Below the pieces are notes generated by a model. It saw only the letters and a list, made by a program, of their open reading frames with translations. It was not told the origin of the DNA and searched no databases. Source: Verrucomicrobiaceae bacterium (GTDB lineage: Bacteria; Verrucomicrobiota; Verrucomicrobiia; Verrucomicrobiales; Akkermansiaceae). From it: 10,566 nt of DNA. Shown here in pieces: positions 6,907-10,566 of this stretch (positions within the stretch are counted from its first letter, which is position 1; every line of letters begins with the position of its first letter). Position numbers and translations under genes: made by a program. Location: the NCBI GenBank assembly GCA_027483005.1, contig JAIXVN010000261.1, positions 1 through 10,566 of the forward strand, given 5' to 3'.

Positions 6907-8952
6907 TCAATTCACCGGTTCAAGCACCGGATTTCCACAGCGCTCGGCATCGGCTTTGGAGGCGGAGCTGTCAAGCAGGCGGAGACCGATGATCTCGTCC
7001 AATTGGAGCAGGAGACAGGTGTCGGCATCGGCCTGCGGGTTTCCGCCCACGGTGAAGGATTCCCCGCGATAGGCGACGGTTTTTGAGATCTTCACGTAGT
7101 CGATGACCCCGCTGAAATGGGACGTGGCGGTGCCGGCGGAATCAACGTCGGCCCCGACCACCAGCGGCAGATCGTTGCGCAGGCGTTTGCCCTCGCGGGC
7201 CCCCTTCGCAATGAGTTTCCCATCGAGATAAAGTCGGGCCTCCTTGCCGTCATACACCCCGGCGAGATGATGCCAGGTGTTCGGCTTCAGCACGGGAGTT
7301 TCAGGCCTGATGCTGAGATAACTGTCGCCGATGAAGATGCTGAAGGTTGGCCGGGCATCGTTGACGAAGATTCCATAATCGGAGCCCTGGGTCTTGGTCA
7401 CCAGGCCGGTGCGGTTGCCGAAGGAGTCGGCTTTGAAGCGGCTTTCGATCGTGAAGATCTCACCGGGATCGAATCCCGCCGAAGGCACGCGCAGGAAGTC
7501 CGTCCGACCATCGAAGCGCAGGGCCCGGTTCGGGACCTTGCCGCGCAGGGCGGGATCGATCACGACCGGGATGGCGATCTGGCGCTCAGGGATGCGGTAA
7601 CGGAAACCGGGTGCGAGATAATCCGCCTCAACCCTGATCACCGGGTCACGGAACGACACATCAAGAGGAGAGCCAATGCGCGAAGTCTTGAATTCCAGCT
7701 TGGCCTTCTCACCCGGAGCCAGTTTTCCATGTCGATGTTCGGGCGAGAAAGCCCAGCGCGAGTCGGCACTCTCGCCTGTGACGGTGAACTCGACCGGACG
7801 CGTGGTCGGATTTTCCAGATCCACACTGAAACTTGCAAAGGCTGAACCATCCGCCTTCAGCGGAATCTCTGGCGCACCGACCAGCTTCTGCTCACCGAAC
7901 TTGCGGGTCTCCGCGATCAGGCTGCCGGTCATTTCCAGCGGGTCCATCACCTTTCCCACGGGAATCGCAGCGAGGGAAATGCCCTGCTTGCGCACCGTCA
8001 CCACGTCATAATGATGCATGAAGCCGAGCGACTCGCCGTAGCCGGGAATCTGGCCTCCGGTGGTCGCCAGCGTGATGTACTGGATTCCATCACGCGGACC
8101 ATCGCTGCGCATCTGGTGGATGTGGCCGGCAAACACGGCGGACACGTTGCCCGCCTTCTTCAGGAGGCCGTGAACGCGATCCCAGTCGTCGCCATAGTTG
8201 GCCTTCTCGAGCGTCTTCAACCAGCGTGGATGATGCAGGAACAGGAAGACGTGATCGGCCCCCTTGGCCTTCGCGAGGGTTTGCTCCAGCCAGGTGAACT
8301 GTGCGGGGCTCATCTTCTGGGTGTTGGGATCGGTGAAATCCTTTTTCCCGGTGGCCGCATCCCCCTCGTCGGAATAGAGGACGATGAACCAGCTGTTCTT
8401 GTGCTCGAAGGCATACCACAGCGGGCCGAAGTGCGTTTCAAAGAGCTTGTCGTTGTCGCCGGCAGGCCGCTTCGCACCCGCCTTGGCGTCACGCCAGTAG
8501 GTGTCGTGGTTTCCCGCCACCGGGAACCATGGACAGGAAAGCCGATCCATCACGTCCTTGTATTCCTTGGCCTGCGGAATCCACTTTTCCTCGTTGTTGT
8601 AGCCTTGGATTAGGTCGCCCACGGTCAGGACCAGATCCGGGGCCAGCAGATTGCTGTCCCTGACCGCGTCCGCCAGCACACCGACTCCCTCCGGAGGTCC
8701 TCCCGTGCGGTCGCCAAAGACCACGAACTGGAACGCATCCTTTTCCGCCGGCAGCAGCAGGGACTTCGCGCCCTCGCGGGAGGTGACGAATCTCTCGGGG
8801 CTGGACGGGATCGTCTCCAGCTTGGCTTGGTGGGCATGAAGATGATGCTCATGTCCGATATTCGGATTCACTCCATCCTGTTGGGCCATGAGGGATCCGC
8901 CGAGAGATAAAATCGAGCCGACTAAGAGATAAAGTAGATGGAAATGATTCAT
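6907..8952 (-). CDS. Secreted calcineurin-like metallophosphoesterase with a C-terminal LamG-like domain
   Basis: This 681-residue protein starts with a signal peptide (hydrophobic core about 6-21, likely cleavage MA-Q at A23/Q24). A histidine-rich segment, HEHHLHAH at 34-41, follows. The metallophosphoesterase domain (about 73-300) shows the ordered motifs GDRTGG (80-85), GDLIQ (112-116), GNHD (147-150), LHHPRW (239-244) and GHIH (276-279). The first motif is D-x-R where the classical form is D-x-H. After a beta-rich linker (about 365-466, possibly Ig-like) comes a concanavalin/LamG-like domain (about 476-655) with ALRFDGRTDFLRVP, NTWHHLAGVYDG and ARLYLDGKLIAKG, typical of LamG_3 modules that bind glycans. 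It therefore probably hydrolyses an extracellular phosphomonoester or diester while bound to a polymer. The start is ATG 8950-8952 because it places the signal peptide at the N-terminus; a GTG 96 bp upstream is less likely. The GDPD gene follows 22 bp downstream. Confidence 0.9.
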   Translation of the reverse strand: MNHFHLLYLLVGSILSLGGSLMAQQDGVNPNIGHEHHLHAHQAKLETIPSSPERFVTSREGAKSLLLPAEKDAFQFVVFGDRTGGPPEGVGVLADAVRDSNLLAPDLVLTVGDLIQGYNNEEKWIPQAKEYKDVMDRLSCPWFPVAGNHDTYWRDAKAGAKRPAGDNDKLFETHFGPLWYAFEHKNSWFIVLYSDEGDAATGKKDFTDPNTQKMSPAQFTWLEQTLAKAKGADHVFLFLHHPRWLKTLEKANYGDDWDRVHGLLKKAGNVSAVFAGHIHQMRSDGPRDGIQYITLATTGGQIPGYGESLGFMHHYDVVTVRKQGISLAAIPVGKVMDPLEMTGSLIAETRKFGEQKLVGAPEIPLKADGSAFASFSVDLENPTTRPVEFTVTGESADSRWAFSPEHRHGKLAPGEKAKLEFKTSRIGSPLDVSFRDPVIRVEADYLAPGFRYRIPERQIAIPVVIDPALRGKVPNRALRFDGRTDFLRVPSAGFDPGEIFTIESRFKADSFGNRTGLVTKTQGSDYGIFVNDARPTFSIFIGDSYLSIRPETPVLKPNTWHHLAGVYDGKEARLYLDGKLIAKGAREGKRLRNDLPLVVGADVDSAGTATSHFSGVIDYVKISKTVAYRGESFTVGGNPQADADTCLLLQLDEIIGLRLLDSSASKADAERCGNPVLEPVN

Positions 8953-9261
8953 AAGTCCGAATTGGCATATTTGACGATTGTCGGGCGTGTGGCATCTGAA
9001 AAAGTGTTCCAAATTCTTCACCTTCCGCAAAACGGCTGAGAAAGACACTCAATGCTTTGTTTTTCAATGGCTTCGGATCATCTATGGAAATTTTGGTATC
9101 GGCATTCGCGCGCTTCTGGCGAGACGATTGCGTCACGGTGAACAGGTTGCCCGCGAGCTGCCAGCCCGAATAGCTTGGGAGTCTCCACCTCCTCCCGAGA
9201 TCTCCTACTCCATTGTTCAGCATATCCGTATCGATATTTCAAAAATCAAAATCAAGATAGC
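8953..9261. other. Divergent intergenic region upstream of the metallophosphoesterase and the repeat protein
   Basis: No coding sequence of credible quality lies in these 309 bp. The region contains the inverted-repeat element at 9139-9219, described separately, and an A+T-rich stretch at about 9221-9260 with the palindrome TATCGATA (9229-9236). On the minus strand, TTGATT (9249-9244) and GATATG (9226-9221) are 17 bp apart and could be a weak sigma-70 promoter for the metallophosphoesterase. It would start transcription close to the folded element and give a leader of about 260 nt. The -10 match is only partial, so this is not called as a promoter. On the plus strand TTGTTT (9057-9062) and TCTATG (9081-9086) are a similarly weak pair, 18 bp apart. 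Confidence 0.6.
9139..9219. promoter_or_regulatory. Compact inverted-repeat element, candidate structured leader RNA
   Basis: An outer stem pairs TGAACAGG (9139-9146) with CC-AT-TGTTCA (9210-9219, AT bulged), eight base pairs in all. It encloses two hairpins: GAGCT/AGCCC (9155-9159 with 9163-9167) and CTTGGGAG/CTCCCGAG (9174-9181 with 9192-9199). The layout is a closed three-way junction of about 81 nt. Strand is unresolved: the first hairpin has a G-U pair only on the minus strand, the second only on the plus strand. Read on the minus strand it contains GGGCTGGCAGCTC and GGCAACC and would lie in the leader of the metallophosphoesterase gene. On the plus strand it would end about 42 nt before the ATG at 9262. 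I do not recognise a known riboswitch class. Confidence 0.4.
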
Positions 9262-10566
9262 ATGAAACCAAAGAACATCCAGATGCCAGGCACCATCAAG
9301 ATCGCATTCTGTGCCATCGCCACCCTCTGCGCCGCCACTTCCACCTCCAGCGCCCAGCTCACGAAGTTCGGAAAGTTCAACGTCGCTCAGAACGATGCCG
9401 GTAATGTCGCCACCTCGGTGACGGTTACCCTGGGAGCAGGCTCCACAGGGGGCATTGCGATCCCAGCCGGGTCGAACCGCGGCGACTACGAAATCAACTT
9501 CGGGCCAGGAAATGATCCAACGGTCGGAGCCCTTATCACCTGCGTCTCACAGCTCTCACGCAACAACAACGCCTTCGGCGACACAGGCGGAACCTTCTTC
9601 GCCACCGCGTCATCCTCCGAGGAGACCAATCGGGATTACTTCATTCCGATCCATAGCTCCCAAGCCACCAGCGGCGAGGTCAACATCAACGTCGCTTTCG
9701 CGTTTTTCCCCTACGACAAATGGATCGGCGGCATCGCGCGGAATGGTGGGGTCAACGGCGGCGCGATCACTTCGGTTTTGGGGACTACGGGTCTGGATCT
9801 GGCAGGTGAGTTCGTGGACGGACCCACGACGAACGACGGGATCTTCACCCTGAACATCAATTCATTCACCGCCAATGGATTCACCACGTCGGCCACGGCC
9901 TCTCAAAGCGGCATTCTTCTGGTGGCCGGAGCGAAGAACGAGGACAACTACGCACTTTCCAAGGCGAACACGGACGGCACTTTTACGATTTATTGTCACG
10001 ATAACGGCGTCAACGGCACGGGCTATGAACAGGACCCTGTGAACTTCGTTTACCTTCCGACCAGCCAGGTGGGCACCAAGAACCTCGTGGCAATGGGCCG
10101 GATCAGGAGCAACGGGACCACCGCCGCCGGCACCGCTGGTGGAACCTACACGGTGACCAAGGGCCCAACCGGCACATGGTATCTGACGATCCCTGGCCAG
10201 ACCGACAGCACCGGCACCTTGATCATCAGTCCCGAGGGGGGTGCAGCCAACAACGTGGACAACATCGTTTCCTACGAGTGGGATGCCACCAACAGCCGCT
10301 GGATCATTGAAAGCAGGGATCTGCCAACGCCCTCAACAGGCCTCCAGGACGGAAACCCTGCCACCGAGGACATGTTCTCCTTCGCCTTCTTCCAGGCCCC
10401 ACCGACCGCCTATGCCAGCAGCGGCTTCACCGGCACCGCTGGCGACGCGATCGCCGATGCCGACCTTGGCACGACTGGAAACCAGCCCGCCGTTCTCGGC
10501 ACCAGCGCCTTCAGCACCATCAGCGCGGCCCTCACCAACTCCGGCTCGCTGGCCCCATTCATCCTC
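9262..10566 (+). CDS. Secreted repeat protein of unknown function, open at the right edge
   Basis: The frame is open from ATG 9262 to the last base, 435 codons without a stop, so the C-terminus is outside the window. The N-terminus has lysines, a hydrophobic core (about 12-25) and a good signal-peptidase site SSA-Q (A31/Q32). The ATG at 9283 (codon 8) is an alternative start. The mature part is rich in G, T, S, A and N, acidic, nearly free of lysine clusters, and looks like an extracellular beta-rich protein. Three degenerate repeats of about 110-120 residues can be aligned by eye (see the repeat entry). They end in FAFFP (146-150), FVYLP (262-266) and FSFAFF (372-377). No catalytic motif is visible in the part present; one may lie downstream. 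It diverges from the metallophosphoesterase gene across a 309-bp spacer, so shared regulation is possible. No Shine-Dalgarno sequence precedes the ATG. Confidence 0.8.
   Translation, partial: MKPKNIQMPGTIKIAFCAIATLCAATSTSSAQLTKFGKFNVAQNDAGNVATSVTVTLGAGSTGGIAIPAGSNRGDYEINFGPGNDPTVGALITCVSQLSRNNNAFGDTGGTFFATASSSEETNRDYFIPIHSSQATSGEVNINVAFAFFPYDKWIGGIARNGGVNGGAITSVLGTTGLDLAGEFVDGPTTNDGIFTLNINSFTANGFTTSATASQSGILLVAGAKNEDNYALSKANTDGTFTIYCHDNGVNGTGYEQDPVNFVYLPTSQVGTKNLVAMGRIRSNGTTAAGTAGGTYTVTKGPTGTWYLTIPGQTDSTGTLIISPEGGAANNVDNIVSYEWDATNSRWIIESRDLPTPSTGLQDGNPATEDMFSFAFFQAPPTAYASSGFTGTAGDAIADADLGTTGNQPAVLGTSAFSTISAALTNSGSLAPFIL
9478..10395 (+). repeat. Three degenerate protein-level repeats of about 115 residues inside the secreted protein
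   Basis: Each unit opens with an alternating strand (YEINF at 76-80, FTLNI at 195-199, WYLTI at 306-310). A glycine and a hydrophobic strand follow (GALITCV, SGILLVAGA, GTLIISPEG), then an N/D-rich segment (SRNNNAF, KNEDNYAL, NNVDNIVSYE). A middle strand comes next (GTFFATA, GTFTIYC, RWIIESR). Each unit closes with a V/F-x-F-x-F/L strand (VAFAFFP, VNFVYLP, FSFAFF). Spacing between equivalent points is about 111-119 residues. Divergence is high at DNA level, so this is an old domain duplication and not a recent tandem repeat. Confidence 0.6.

Noticed and set aside
8953..9048. GTG start 96 bp upstream of the metallophosphoesterase ATG
   Set aside because: The extra 32 residues bury the signal peptide and have no family-like features.
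9139..9219. Reading the element as a SAM-I riboswitch because GGCAACC occurs on the minus strand
   Set aside because: Only this short string matches. The rest of the SAM-I core, including the kink-turn and pseudoknot segments, is not recognisable, and the downstream gene is not a methionine gene.

Overview
The window is GC-rich, fully bacterial and densely coded. It most resembles a member of the Verrucomicrobiota (Luteolibacter-like). The main reason is the giant protein at 2513-6082, which has the hallmarks of the 'Verru_Chthon cassette protein A' type: a prepilin-like N-terminus, then a region of the form 'RARANARIGLMLALGQLQEHLGPDQR', then about 1100 exported residues. The exported phosphodiesterase with a LamG-like tail and the repeat protein at the right edge also fit that phylum. 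This placement comes from reading protein sequence, not from a database search.

Left block, minus strand, 1-2321. In transcription order it holds an exported protein of unknown function (1560-2321), the tRNA t6A enzyme L-threonylcarbamoyladenylate synthase of the long Sua5 type (454-1488), and the N-terminal third of the lipid II flippase MurJ, which runs off the left edge (1-441). Sua5 and MurJ are 12 bp apart and probably co-transcribed. The exported protein sits 71 bp upstream of Sua5.

Centre. A 191-bp divergent spacer (2322-2512) contains a 12-bp stem-loop. It leads into the 1189-residue prepilin-like protein on the plus strand. That gene meets the next block tail to tail, with 4 bp between stop codons.

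Right block. Two minus-strand genes encode exported phosphodiesterases: a calcineurin-like metallophosphoesterase with a LamG-like tail (6907-8952) and, 22 bp downstream, a glycerophosphodiester phosphodiesterase (6087-6884). Together they could release phosphate and glycerol from phosphodiesters outside the cytoplasm. A 309-bp divergent spacer (8953-9261) holds a compact inverted-repeat element that may be a structured leader RNA or an operator. After it comes a secreted protein with three degenerate repeats of about 115 residues, open at the right edge (9262-10566).

No tRNA, rRNA, CRISPR array, insertion sequence or phage gene was seen. None of the seven assigned start codons has a convincing Shine-Dalgarno sequence. 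The most interesting items are the lone giant prepilin-like gene with a GspK-like C-terminal segment, the folded element at 9139-9219, and the repeat architecture of the right-edge protein.
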